Assembly (NCBI RefSeq): GCF_016775475.1
Contig: NZ_JAEUXJ010000004.1
Location: 124,001 to 188,000 of the forward strand
Origin: Belnapia mucosa
GTDB lineage: Bacteria > Pseudomonadota > Alphaproteobacteria > Acetobacterales > Acetobacteraceae
DNA length: 64,000 nucleotides
Reading direction: 5' to 3'
Shown: positions 8,641 to 15,983 of the stretch, one piece after another
Position numbering within the stretch: the stretch's first letter is position 1
How the letters are laid out: each line of letters begins with the position of its first letter
Position numbers and translations under genes: made by a program
Notes under the pieces: generated by a model
Database searches by the model: none
The model's input: the letters and a program-made list of their open reading frames with translations, nothing else
What the model was told of the DNA's origin: nothing

Positions 8641-9198
8641 CTACCAGCGCCGCGCCGGCCCGCAATCGAGATGCACGAAGCCGTCGCGCCGGTAGAGGCC
8701 GACCCCACCGATCTGCATCTCCGCCGCCAGCCGGGCCATGCCCATGCTCTCCCGCCCGATCAGACGCACATCCGCTGCCATGCCCGACATATGCAGGCTG
8801 GCGCGGGAGACCCGGCGGGATTCGCGGGCGCGGGCGGCATTGGTCTCCGGCGCCCGGTAGCCGCTGACGACCTCATAGCCCTCGCTCGCCTCCATCCGCT
8901 GGGCCACGGCGGCCAGCACGTCGAAGAGACGCGGATCCATCGGCGTCGCCTCCTCCATGGAGGGGTCGCGCAGCACCCAGTCGAGCTGCTGCAAGGCCTC
9001 CCGGTCGTAGCGGCCATCCTGCCAGTAGATGCCGTCGAAGCTCTCGCCGGTCTGCAGCCGCTGGATGGCGATTCGCCGCGGCGCGCCGCCCAGGATCTGC
9101 GCCGGCGCGGGCGCCGCGGCGCAGGCCAGGCCGAGGCCGAGCGCGCCGCGCAGCAGGCTGCGGCGTCCGGCCGAATCGCAGCAGGGGCAGCCGAGCAT
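8641..9198 (-). CDS. YcbK/MepK-like murein endopeptidase (DUF882, peptidase M15 type)
   Basis: A 185-residue exported protein. The N-terminus carries twin Arg (GRRSLLRGALGLGLACAAA) before an Ala-rich cleavage region, so Tat export is possible. The DUF882/M15 core is present: VVSGYRAPETN, then SLHMSGMAADVRL (zinc-binding His and Asp) and GFVHLDCGP (second His). The family includes E. coli YcbK/MepK, a hydrolase of L,D (3-3) crosslinks. It starts on the TGATG overlap with the stop of the L,D-transpeptidase gene, so the enzyme that forms 3-3 bonds and a likely enzyme that cleaves them are translationally coupled, as in E. coli ycbB-ycbK. Specificity is inferred. Confidence 0.88.
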   Translation of the reverse strand: MLGCPCCDSAGRRSLLRGALGLGLACAAAPAPAQILGGAPRRIAIQRLQTGESFDGIYWQDGRYDREALQQLDWVLRDPSMEEATPMDPRLFDVLAAVAQRMEASEGYEVVSGYRAPETNAARARESRRVSRASLHMSGMAADVRLIGRESMGMARLAAEMQIGGVGLYRRDGFVHLDCGPARRW

Positions 9199-10718
9199 CA
9201 GCGCGGCCCGGCGCTGGCGACTCGCGTCCGGCCACTATCCATGGCGCGGGCATAAGCCTCGTCGAGGCCATAGAGGTCGGGCCGCAACCGCACCTCGCCG
9301 CGCTCCACCACCGCCGTCGTGTAGTGCAGCCGCACCGGGATGGAATGCGGCAGGGCGACTCCGGTGGTCACCCGACTGGCCAGCACCCGGTCGGCCCGTG
9401 CCCGGTCCCAGCCCGGCACGCCCTGGAGGACCGCGTCCAGCAGCTCCATCGGCCGCTCCAGCCGGATGCAGCCGGAGGAGAAGGCGCGGTCCGGCCGGCG
9501 GAACAGGTGCCGGTCGGGGGTGTCGTGCATATAGATGTCCTCGGTATTCGGCATGATGAACTTGATACGGCCGAGGGCATTGATCTCCCCCGCATCCTGC
9601 CGGACGACATAGGGGAAGCGCTGCGGGTTCACGCTGGCCCAGTCGATGGTGGTGGGGTCGATCTCCACCCGCTGGCCATCGACCCAGGAATAGACCCGGA
9701 AGCCCTTCTCCATCATGGCGCGCGGGTCGCGGCGGAAGCGCGGCAGCAGGTCCTCCCGCGCGTTGCGCTCCGGCACGCCCCATTGCGGGTTGAACTGCAC
9801 CGCATTCAGCCGGACCCGCAGCATGGGCGTGGCGCGGGCCGGCTTGCCGACGATGACGGCCATGTCGAGCAGGGTCCGGCCGCCTTCCTCCAGCGTGAGG
9901 CGCTGATGCGGGACATTCACCTCGATATGCCGCTCGGCCGGCGGCGCGGCGGCGGCACGGCGCATGTCGAGCGCGACGCGCAGCTGGCGGACCGCGATCT
10001 CGGCCGGGCGGTTCAGCGCGGCGAAGGTGATGCGGCCGATCCGGCCATCCGCCTCCAGCCCCTCGGCCGCCTGGAAGCGGCGGACCGCGGCGACCAGCGC
10101 ATCATCATAGGTGTCGTCGCCGCTGCGCGGCACCTGCGGGTCGGTGAAGGCGAGGCGGGCGCGGAGCAGCGGCACCCGCGGATCGGCCATGCCCGGCTCC
10201 AGCGTATCCGGCCCGGCGCTCGGCACTGGCGGGAAGCCGCCGGCAGCCACCCGGGCCCGGGCGAGGGCCAGGGCCCGCTTCAAGGCCGGGGCCTCGGGCG
10301 GCAGCAGGGCGGCGCGGTCGATGACCGTGGCCGGCTCCGGCGCCGCCTGCAATTCGGCCAGCCAGGGGCCGAGCGGCACCGCGGCGGTGTCGCGGCGGAT
10401 GTCGGGCCGGTTCGGCAATTCCACCACCCGGCCATGCAGCAGGTCGGTCAGTGCCGCCAGCGAAGCGCGCAGCAGCGCCGCCTGCCACCCAGCCGGGTCG
10501 GCACGGGATTGAGAGTCGGGCGGGATGCCATAGGCACGGGGGTCGAGCCCGTCCTCATCCAGCCGGCGCAGCCGGTCCGCGAGGCGCAACAGCGCCTCCT
10601 GCCCCGGCAGGGCCTGGGCATAGCGGACCTGCGGGGCCGGGCGAGCCTGGCCCGGCAGCACCGGGACAAGGGCGAGGAAACCGACGAGGGAGAGGATCGC
10701 ACGCACGCCCTGGTGCAT
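9198..10718 (-). CDS. L,D-transpeptidase, YcbB/LdtD type
   Basis: A 506-residue periplasmic enzyme that makes 3-3 (L,D) crosslinks in peptidoglycan. After a signal peptide (ILSLVGFLALVPVLPGQARP) comes a scaffold domain and a peptidoglycan-binding type 1 domain (DTYDDALVAAVRRFQAAEG). The YkuD catalytic domain follows with HDTPDRHLFRR and SSGCIRLERP; the nucleophile is Cys417. Length and order match E. coli YcbB. The C-terminal region includes GVALPHSIPVRLHYTTA, typical of the subfamily. The gene ends in a 1-nt overlap with the MepK-like gene. No other transpeptidase is nearby. Confidence 0.93.
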   Translation of the reverse strand: MHQGVRAILSLVGFLALVPVLPGQARPAPQVRYAQALPGQEALLRLADRLRRLDEDGLDPRAYGIPPDSQSRADPAGWQAALLRASLAALTDLLHGRVVELPNRPDIRRDTAAVPLGPWLAELQAAPEPATVIDRAALLPPEAPALKRALALARARVAAGGFPPVPSAGPDTLEPGMADPRVPLLRARLAFTDPQVPRSGDDTYDDALVAAVRRFQAAEGLEADGRIGRITFAALNRPAEIAVRQLRVALDMRRAAAAPPAERHIEVNVPHQRLTLEEGGRTLLDMAVIVGKPARATPMLRVRLNAVQFNPQWGVPERNAREDLLPRFRRDPRAMMEKGFRVYSWVDGQRVEIDPTTIDWASVNPQRFPYVVRQDAGEINALGRIKFIMPNTEDIYMHDTPDRHLFRRPDRAFSSGCIRLERPMELLDAVLQGVPGWDRARADRVLASRVTTGVALPHSIPVRLHYTTAVVERGEVRLRPDLYGLDEAYARAMDSGRTRVASAGPR

Positions 10719-10766
10719 ACATCCCCCGCCCCCTTCGCGCCACGGCTTCGTGACGCCGGCCCCGCT

Positions 10767-12329
10767 TCAGGCCAGGACCGTGTCCTCCGGGGTGATGATG
10801 AGCTGCGGCGAATCCGGGTCCTGCGGCTCGGCATCCGCGGCACGGCGCTCGTAGAAGACGAAAACGTCGTCCTGCAGATGTTGCGTATCCGTGTTGCGGA
10901 GGATGATGTCGGCGAGGCTGGTGTGCTGGATCTCCTCCAGCGTCGCAGCATCGAAGCCCTGGTTCTCATACCAGAGCGGATCGCCGTCCCGGCTCCGCGT
11001 GAACTGGTCGGCGATGATCAGGCCGAAGGTCTCGCCGATGAAAGCGCCCGGCATGGTCCGCTCCGCCAGACCCCCGGTCCAGAGATCGATCGCATCGACC
11101 GAGCTATAGACCTGGCGCAGCGCATCCACCGTGCCCTGGTCGTCGGTGATCTGGCCGAACTCGGTATAGGGGTCGAGATGCAGCGCTTCCCGCATCCCGT
11201 TCAGCGTCGGCAGGCCAAGGTCGCGGCCGCGCTGGATGTTGATGGCGGCGAGGTCGAGGCCGACCGGCGGGTCGAACAGGAAATTCCGCAGGTCATCCAC
11301 GATCCGCACATCGAGCGACTGCGACAAATCCGCCGCGAGATGCCGCAGGAACCCGTCCGCGCCGCCATCCTCGGCGAAGGCCTCGGGCGAGAGGAAGAAG
11401 GTGTCGCGCAGCAGGATCTCGCCGGAGGGATTGCCGAATTCGTCCAGCCTCTCGGTGCGCGGCGAGACGATGGAGTGGCCGAAGCGATAGGCGGCGCCGG
11501 CGAATTCGATGGCCATGCGCGGATCGACCGAGGGATCGTAGCCGTCATACTCGCCCGGGGCGAGGCTGCCGAGGAGATGCGGCAGGAACTCGGCATAGGT
11601 GATGTGCTCGATCTCGGCCGTGACGATGGCGCGGGCCTGGTCGAAGAGCTCGTTGCCGGTCAGGCTCGGATCGGCCGCATGCAGCCGGTCCACCTGCCAA
11701 TTGTGCTCGCGGACGAAAAGGGTCTGCAGGGCGGTCAGCGAGGGGTTCTCATCCGCCCGCCCATCGCCCGCGAGATGGCCCGGCAGGCCGCCTTCATTGG
11801 TTTGGGTATTCTCCCCGGTCGGGTCGATCGGAGCCAGCGGGAGGTTGTTGCCCTCCGAGGTCCGCATATGGCCGTCCGGCGTGCGCAGCCGCTCCGTCAG
11901 CTGGATCGTCGAGCCATAGACCATCGAGGCGTCGATCCAGCCGGTGACCGCATTCACCGGCTGGCCGGAGGCATCGGCATCGGCGCGGCTCATCGGGATG
12001 ATGCTGCCCGGCAGCAGCCGCGTGTCATCGGCAGGGACCGTAATGTCGATCCGTGCGCCGGTGCGGGCATCGGCCGTCAGGTTGATGTCGTGGTCGATGA
12101 ACTGACCCCAGGCATACATCATGCCCGAGAAGCCCTGCGGGTTCTCCTCCAGCGCATTGCCTTCGCCGACGACGATGTTGCTGATCACGCGCGGGTTGGG
12201 CCCGTCCACGAGACCGCGTTGGTCGTCTGCGTAATGGGCGGGGGCGATGCGCAGGAAAGGAGTATTGGTGACGTTGACCGTGCTCTCGGGCAGGCTCTCG
12301 AGCGAGCCGTTGAAGGTTCTGTATAACAT
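10767..12329 (-). CDS. Animal-type haem peroxidase family protein
   Basis: A 520-residue peroxidase of the animal haem peroxidase (peroxidase-cyclooxygenase) superfamily. The distal site GQFIDHD has His80, WIDASMVYG and REHNWQVDRL are family hallmarks, and AYRFGHSIV supplies the proximal His285. The ATG at 12329 follows an AGGAAGCG ribosome-binding site. There is no N-terminal signal peptide, and I see no RTX-type glycine repeats for type I secretion, so location is unclear. Bacterial relatives oxidise halides or phenolics; the substrate here is unknown. It is divergently oriented from the aminotransferase gene across a 317-nt gap. Confidence 0.93.
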   Translation of the reverse strand: MLYRTFNGSLESLPESTVNVTNTPFLRIAPAHYADDQRGLVDGPNPRVISNIVVGEGNALEENPQGFSGMMYAWGQFIDHDINLTADARTGARIDITVPADDTRLLPGSIIPMSRADADASGQPVNAVTGWIDASMVYGSTIQLTERLRTPDGHMRTSEGNNLPLAPIDPTGENTQTNEGGLPGHLAGDGRADENPSLTALQTLFVREHNWQVDRLHAADPSLTGNELFDQARAIVTAEIEHITYAEFLPHLLGSLAPGEYDGYDPSVDPRMAIEFAGAAYRFGHSIVSPRTERLDEFGNPSGEILLRDTFFLSPEAFAEDGGADGFLRHLAADLSQSLDVRIVDDLRNFLFDPPVGLDLAAINIQRGRDLGLPTLNGMREALHLDPYTEFGQITDDQGTVDALRQVYSSVDAIDLWTGGLAERTMPGAFIGETFGLIIADQFTRSRDGDPLWYENQGFDAATLEEIQHTSLADIILRNTDTQHLQDDVFVFYERRAADAEPQDPDSPQLIITPEDTVLA

Positions 12330-12646
12330 AGGCGCTTCCTCGTTTTTCTGAGGGGCGGCCAGCGCGGGGGGGCGCTTGACGGGCGGCGGGCCAGAACGCC
12401 GACGGTCGGCCAAGTCCAGTTCGCTTGAACTTGATAGAAACCCGGGTCAATCCGGCGGACAGGTTCCTCACGTAATCGTATACGTTTCCTCAACCCCGAG
12501 GCGGAGGGGTGTCGGGCCAAGCCCACGACTCCGGCAAGAGGACATGGACCACTTTGCAAAAGGTCTATTTGGGACATGGTGGGCGTTGACGCCTGCCCCT
12601 GCCCGGGGCGAGCCTCTTCCCCTATCGCCCGCCGGTGGAGATCCCG
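12330..12646. promoter_or_regulatory. Divergent intergenic region with palindrome and direct repeats
   Basis: This 317-nt gap separates the divergent peroxidase and aminotransferase genes and has no credible gene. At 12477-12484 there is a perfect CGTATACG palindrome. It is flanked by two TTCCTCA direct repeats (12464-12470 and 12486-12492) spaced 22 nt apart, about two helical turns. Palindromes with a central GTATAC are common operators of GntR- and LacI-type regulators. This looks like the control region for one or both genes, but which regulator binds is unknown. Confidence 0.4.
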
Positions 12647-13981
12647 ATGAGCCCGCTCGACCACGCCCCGCTCCGCAACAGCGACCTCGATGCGGCGTTG
12701 GCCGAGGCGCATGCCGCCTATGCCGCGGCCCGGCCGCGCAGCGCCGAGATCCATGCCCGCGCCCGGGAGTTGCTGCCCGGCGGCAATACCCGCAGCGTGC
12801 TGTTCTACACCCCCTTCCCCACCGCCATGGTCCGCGGCGAGGGCTGCCGGCTCTGGGATGCCGATGGGCACGAATATCTGGACCTGCTCGGCGAATACAC
12901 CGCCGGGCTGTTCGGCCATTCCGAACAGCGCATCCTGGATGCGGTGCGGGGCGCGCTGGAGCGGGGCATCAACCTCGCCTCGGTCGGCGAGGCGGAGGCG
13001 CGGCTGGCCGGGCTGATCGTCGGCCGCTTTCCCTCGATCGAGCTGGTGCGCTTCACCAATAGCGGGACCGAGGCCAATCTCATGGCCCTCGCCGCGGCGC
13101 GCGGCTTCACCGGCCGGGTGAAGACCATGGTCATGCGCGGCGGCTACCACGGCGGCGTGCTGACCTTCGCCAGCGAGCGGAACCCGGTCAACGTCCCGAT
13201 CCCGCTGGCCTTCACCGACTACAACGACCCCGAGGCGGCGATGCGCGACATCCTGGCCGAGGGCGAGGAGCTGGCGGCGGTGCTGGTGGAGCCGATGCTC
13301 GGCTCCGGCGGCTGCATCCCGGCGAGCCGGGAATTCCTCCAGGCCCTGCGGGACGCGACCCGGCAAACCGGCGCGGTGCTGATCTTCGACGAGGTCATGA
13401 CCAGCCGGCACGGCCGCGGCGGCTTGCAGGAAAGGCTGGGGGTGATCCCCGACATGACCACCCTCGGCAAATACATGGCCGGCGGGATGAGCTTCGGCGC
13501 CTTCGGCGGCCGGGCCGATATCATGTCCGTCTTCGACGGCCACCGGCCGGGCACGCTGCCGCATGCCGGGACCTTCAACAACAATGTCTGGTCCATGGCC
13601 GCCGGCTGCGTCGCCATGGGCGAGATCTTCGACAGCCCGACCGCCGAGGCGCTCTTTGCCCGGGGCGAGGCGCTGCGGACGGCGCTGAATGCGGCCTGCG
13701 CCGGGGTGCCGATGCAGTTCACCGGCCATGGCTCGATGCTGAACGTGCATTTCCGCCGCGGCCCGATCACCGGGCCCTATGCCGCGACCGAGGCGGAGAA
13801 CAAGCTGCGGGAGCTGTTCTTCTTCGACATGCTGGGGATGGGCATCTACCTCGCCCGGCGCGGGATGGCGGCGCTCAGCCTGCCGGTGACGGAGGCGGAC
13901 TGCGCCCGTTACGTCGCCGCGGTCGAGGAGTTCGCTGCGGCGCGGCAACCGCTGCTGGCCGAAGCGGGCGGGGCGGCGTAG
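12647..13981 (+). CDS. Class III PLP-dependent aminotransferase (GSA aminomutase-like)
   Basis: A 444-residue cytoplasmic enzyme of the class III aminotransferase family, closest in style to glutamate-1-semialdehyde aminomutase-like proteins. Visible landmarks: RARELLPGGNTRS, then FTNSGTEANLMALAAARG (phosphate binding), YHGG, VLIFDEVMTSR (Asp contacting the pyridine N) and LGKYMAGGMSFGA with the Schiff-base Lys275. The ATG at 12647 has GGTGGAG upstream; an in-frame GTG at 12635 is less likely. The SDR gene follows 29 nt downstream, which suggests a transamination/reduction pathway. It is unlikely to be the haem-pathway hemL, since hemL usually shows a different active-site context; the substrate is unknown. 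Confidence 0.88.
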   Translation: MSPLDHAPLRNSDLDAALAEAHAAYAAARPRSAEIHARARELLPGGNTRSVLFYTPFPTAMVRGEGCRLWDADGHEYLDLLGEYTAGLFGHSEQRILDAVRGALERGINLASVGEAEARLAGLIVGRFPSIELVRFTNSGTEANLMALAAARGFTGRVKTMVMRGGYHGGVLTFASERNPVNVPIPLAFTDYNDPEAAMRDILAEGEELAAVLVEPMLGSGGCIPASREFLQALRDATRQTGAVLIFDEVMTSRHGRGGLQERLGVIPDMTTLGKYMAGGMSFGAFGGRADIMSVFDGHRPGTLPHAGTFNNNVWSMAAGCVAMGEIFDSPTAEALFARGEALRTALNAACAGVPMQFTGHGSMLNVHFRRGPITGPYAATEAENKLRELFFFDMLGMGIYLARRGMAALSLPVTEADCARYVAAVEEFAAARQPLLAEAGGAA

Positions 13982-14010
13982 CTTCGCCCCTCGCCCAGGA
14001 GAGCCCATCC

Positions 14011-14793
14011 ATGCCGCATTCCGTCCCCGCCGCGGCTCGCCGCGCGCCCAACCAGGCGCGGCGCGTGATGCTGCTGACCGGCGCCTCGCGCGGGATCGGC
14101 CATGCCACGGTGAAGGTCTTCTCCGCCGCCGGCTGGCGGGTCATCACCGTCTCCCGCCAGCCCTTTCCCGAGGAATGCCCCTGGGAGATGGGGCCGGAGG
14201 ATCATATCCAGGCCGATCTCTCCGATGCCGCCGATACCGTGCGGGCAATCGAGGAGATCCGCGAGCGGCTGATCCCGGATGAGGGGCGGTTGGATGCGCT
14301 GGTGAACAATGCCGGCATCTCGCCCAAGGGCCCGGGCGGGGCGCGGCTCGGGACGATCGATACCGCCATCGATGACTGGAAATGGGTGTTCCAGGTGAAT
14401 TTCTTCTCCTCGATCATGCTGGCCCGCGGCCTGCTGGAGGAGTTGAAGAAGACCCGTGGGGCGGTGGTGAACGTCACCAGCATCGCGGGCAGCAAGGTGC
14501 ATCCCTTCGCCGGCGCGGCCTATGCGACCTCGAAGGCGGCGCTGATGTCGCTGACGCGGGAGATGGCGCATGACTTCGGGCCTTTCGGCATCCGGGTGAA
14601 CGCGATCTCGCCCGGGGAGATCGATACCTCGATCCTCTCACCCGGGACGGAGAAGATCGTCGAGGAGCAGATCCCGATGCGCCGGCTCGGCAAGCCGGCC
14701 GAGGTGGCGAAGGCGATCTACTTCCTCTGCTCCGACGCGTCCTCCTACGTGAACGGCGCCGAGATCCACATCAATGGCGGCCAGCACGTCTGA
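14011..14793 (+). CDS. SDR family oxidoreductase
   Basis: A 260-residue classical short-chain dehydrogenase/reductase. TGASRGIG (residues 23-30) is the cofactor loop, followed by LVNNAGIS, then VNVTSIAG, and the active-site AYATSKAA. The SPGEIDTSIL segment and the C-terminal SYVNGAEIHINGGQH are typical of the family. It probably uses NAD(P)H to reduce a keto group or oxidise an alcohol. It lies 29 nt after the class III aminotransferase on the same strand, so it is likely in one transcript. The substrate cannot be told from sequence. Confidence 0.92.
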   Translation: MPHSVPAAARRAPNQARRVMLLTGASRGIGHATVKVFSAAGWRVITVSRQPFPEECPWEMGPEDHIQADLSDAADTVRAIEEIRERLIPDEGRLDALVNNAGISPKGPGGARLGTIDTAIDDWKWVFQVNFFSSIMLARGLLEELKKTRGAVVNVTSIAGSKVHPFAGAAYATSKAALMSLTREMAHDFGPFGIRVNAISPGEIDTSILSPGTEKIVEEQIPMRRLGKPAEVAKAIYFLCSDASSYVNGAEIHINGGQHV

Positions 14794-15111
14794 CCGAACA
14801 CTCCTCGCACCCGGACGATGCAGGTCTTCGTTCCCGACACGCCTCATCAAGCTCACTCAGGATTCTCTGGCCGGCCTGAAGAGCGGCGCGACTAACGCGT
14901 CCAGTCTAGGCCAATGCGAATCCACTCTCAGCCACACCATTCGGCGAAGTTGCTGCAAAGAACTAAGCCTACAGTTCCGACTTGATCCCAATCGCGTCAT
15001 AGTTGGCCCCATACATTCGCAGAAGCGAACTAGATGCGTTGTCTGGAGGGCCGAAATTAGCCTGCATGCAAACGGCAGGGCTAACAACAGCCCCGCAGGA
15101 AGGGATTCGAA
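14794..15111. other. AT-richer intergenic stretch, no gene recognised
   Basis: About 318 nt between the SDR and a tiny lipoprotein gene. Base composition is visibly more AT-rich and less codon-like than the surroundings, with frequent stops in all frames of ordinary codon usage. I see only short hairpins, such as TTCGC-agaa-GCGAA around 15017-15030. Open frames crossing it lack ribosome-binding sites and family features. Confidence 0.5.
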
Positions 15112-15243
15112 ATGCGCCAAACTGTTCGTCTGATGCTCCTCCTATTTGTTCCGCTCCTGCTGTTGGCTGGATGCCAGCGCGACGGCCCTGCCGAACGTAC
15201 CGGTCGTAGCATTGACCGCGGTGTTGATCGGATGACCCGTTAA
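15112..15243 (+). CDS. Very small lipoprotein, entericidin-like
   Basis: A 43-residue protein starting at ATG 15112 behind a GGAAGGG ribosome-binding site. It begins Met-Arg-Gln, continues with a hydrophobic signal (LMLLLFVPLLLLAGC) and has a lipobox Cys21. The mature tail is 23 residues and charged (QRDGPAERTGRSIDRG). This resembles small entericidin-type lipoproteins, which have a similar short lipobox protein with a GxxxxxxGxxID-like tail. The entericidin comparison is from memory of the family and may be only general. It ends 62 nt before the next tiny gene, and a hairpin (15258-15279) lies between. Confidence 0.6.
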   Translation: MRQTVRLMLLLFVPLLLLAGCQRDGPAERTGRSIDRGVDRMTR

Positions 15244-15257
15244 AGGTCCGCCGTGGT

Positions 15258-15279
15258 GTGCGCTGCCTTTGGAGCGCAC
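15258..15279 (+). terminator. Hairpin after the small lipoprotein gene
   Basis: GTGCGCT and AGCGCAC form a perfect 7-bp stem around an 8-nt loop (gcctttgg), and the right arm is followed by the T-rich ttggttt. It could terminate or attenuate transcription of the small lipoprotein gene. The T-tract is interrupted, so efficiency is uncertain. Confidence 0.4.
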
Positions 15280-15304
15280 TTGGTTTCATTAAGCGGAGAG
15301 TAGC

Positions 15305-15379
15305 ATGAACAACATCATCTACATTGTTGGACTGGTGGTCGTCGTAGTGGCCGTTCTGTCGTTTTTCGGACTGCGGTAG
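15305..15379 (+). CDS. 24-residue single-helix membrane micropeptide
   Basis: A 24-residue open frame from ATG 15305 to TAG, with a good GGAGAG ribosome-binding site 4 nt before the start codon. The product is Met-Asn-Asn, then an uninterrupted hydrophobic helix (IIYIVGLVVVVVAVLSFF) and ends Gly-Leu-Arg. This pattern matches tiny conserved proteobacterial inner-membrane peptides of the form MNxIIYIVGLVVI…LSFxGLR that I recall from other alphaproteobacteria; I cannot confirm by search. Function is unknown. It is too short for standard gene calling, which is why it may be missed in annotations. Confidence 0.65.
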   Translation: MNNIIYIVGLVVVVVAVLSFFGLR

Positions 15380-15393
15380 CGACAGGAATGCCG

Positions 15394-15419
15394 CCCGGTG
15401 GCAACACACCGCCACCGGG
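15394..15419. terminator. Perfect 9-bp inverted repeat after the micropeptide
   Basis: CCCGGTGGC and GCCACCGGG pair perfectly around an 8-nt loop, 15 nt after the micropeptide stop. The stem is strong (eight G/C pairs of nine) but no T-run follows, so it is not a classical intrinsic terminator. It may still stabilise the 3' end of the transcript or act as a bidirectional pause. Confidence 0.4.
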
Positions 15420-15590
15420 TGGATCCAAAAGTCGGACTCTTTTGGCAGAATGGCTCCGGGGCACACCCCACCGCTCCCGGCAGCAATCAGCCCCACTTCA
15501 CTTACTCGTTCGTGGCCCGAACCAAACTGAATTCGCTGCGTATCTCCCCAGTGATTGTCCTCGTGGAAATAAGCGGGCTGGAGCACAGGT

Positions 15591-15875
15591 ATGCACGAGC
15601 GATTTGTGGTCAGTTATATGGTGGAGTGGATGGGCACCCCTCGGGAGCGGCATTTTCCTACATTTGCAGCCGCCGTTGATTTTGCCAATCGGATCACGAC
15701 GGACGGCACTACTACTTACCCTGACGTTGCGGCCATTACCCGCTTAACCCGGAAGCATAAGCATTGTGACTGGGAGCAAGACCAGAGCTTCGGAATCAGC
15801 GAAGTCAGTGGCGGGAAAAACCTCTCAATGCTGAATAACGGCATTATCCAGGATTATGCCTGGGGGCACGTATGA
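15591..15875 (+). CDS. Hypothetical protein, 94 residues
   Basis: A 94-residue soluble protein with no family I recognise. It starts MHERFVVSYMVEW, contains a repeated aromatic/charged pattern, and ends with GIIQDYAWGHV. A GGAG element lies 9 nt before the ATG. Codon use is less GC-biased than in neighbours, in line with the AT-richer local composition, which could mean recent acquisition. The gene lies between the tiny genes and a long inverted repeat that starts just after its stop. I regard it as probably real but would not assign a function. Confidence 0.45.
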   Translation: MHERFVVSYMVEWMGTPRERHFPTFAAAVDFANRITTDGTTTYPDVAAITRLTRKHKHCDWEQDQSFGISEVSGGKNLSMLNNGIIQDYAWGHV

Positions 15876-15972
15876 GAGCCGATTGAGAATGGGATAAATC
15901 CCCATTGGCAGAGGTGTCGCCACGCCAGCAAGCGCAGGATCTTGCGGCGTAGCGGCATTCTCAAATAGGCTC
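15876..15972. repeat. 97-nt element bounded by imperfect 16/17-nt inverted repeats
   Basis: The left arm (15876-15891) and right arm (15956-15972) pair as GAGCC…GAGAATG with CATTCTC…GGCTC, with one mismatch and one bulge. Inside, AATGGG/CCCATT form a second hairpin whose stem overlaps the outer one. CGCC-ag-CAAG / CTTG-c-GGCG (15923-15949) forms a third around an 8-nt loop. This could be a structured RNA, a strong terminator region for the upstream gene, or a MITE-like remnant. I found no target-site duplication. Confidence 0.5.
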
Positions 15973-15983
15973 AGACAATGAAG

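Noticed and set aside
9324-12326. 1000-codon plus-strand open frame opposite the L,D-transpeptidase and peroxidase
   Set aside because: Antisense to two clear enzymes; composition is typical of GC-rich antisense frames.
12647-13981. hemL (glutamate-1-semialdehyde aminomutase)
   Set aside because: Class III aminotransferase features are shared, but the gene pairs with an SDR and has no haem-pathway context; left as family-level call.
14969-15586. 205-codon minus-strand frame in the small-gene gap
   Set aside because: No ribosome-binding site or recognised motif, and it lies opposite two better-supported tiny genes with good sites.
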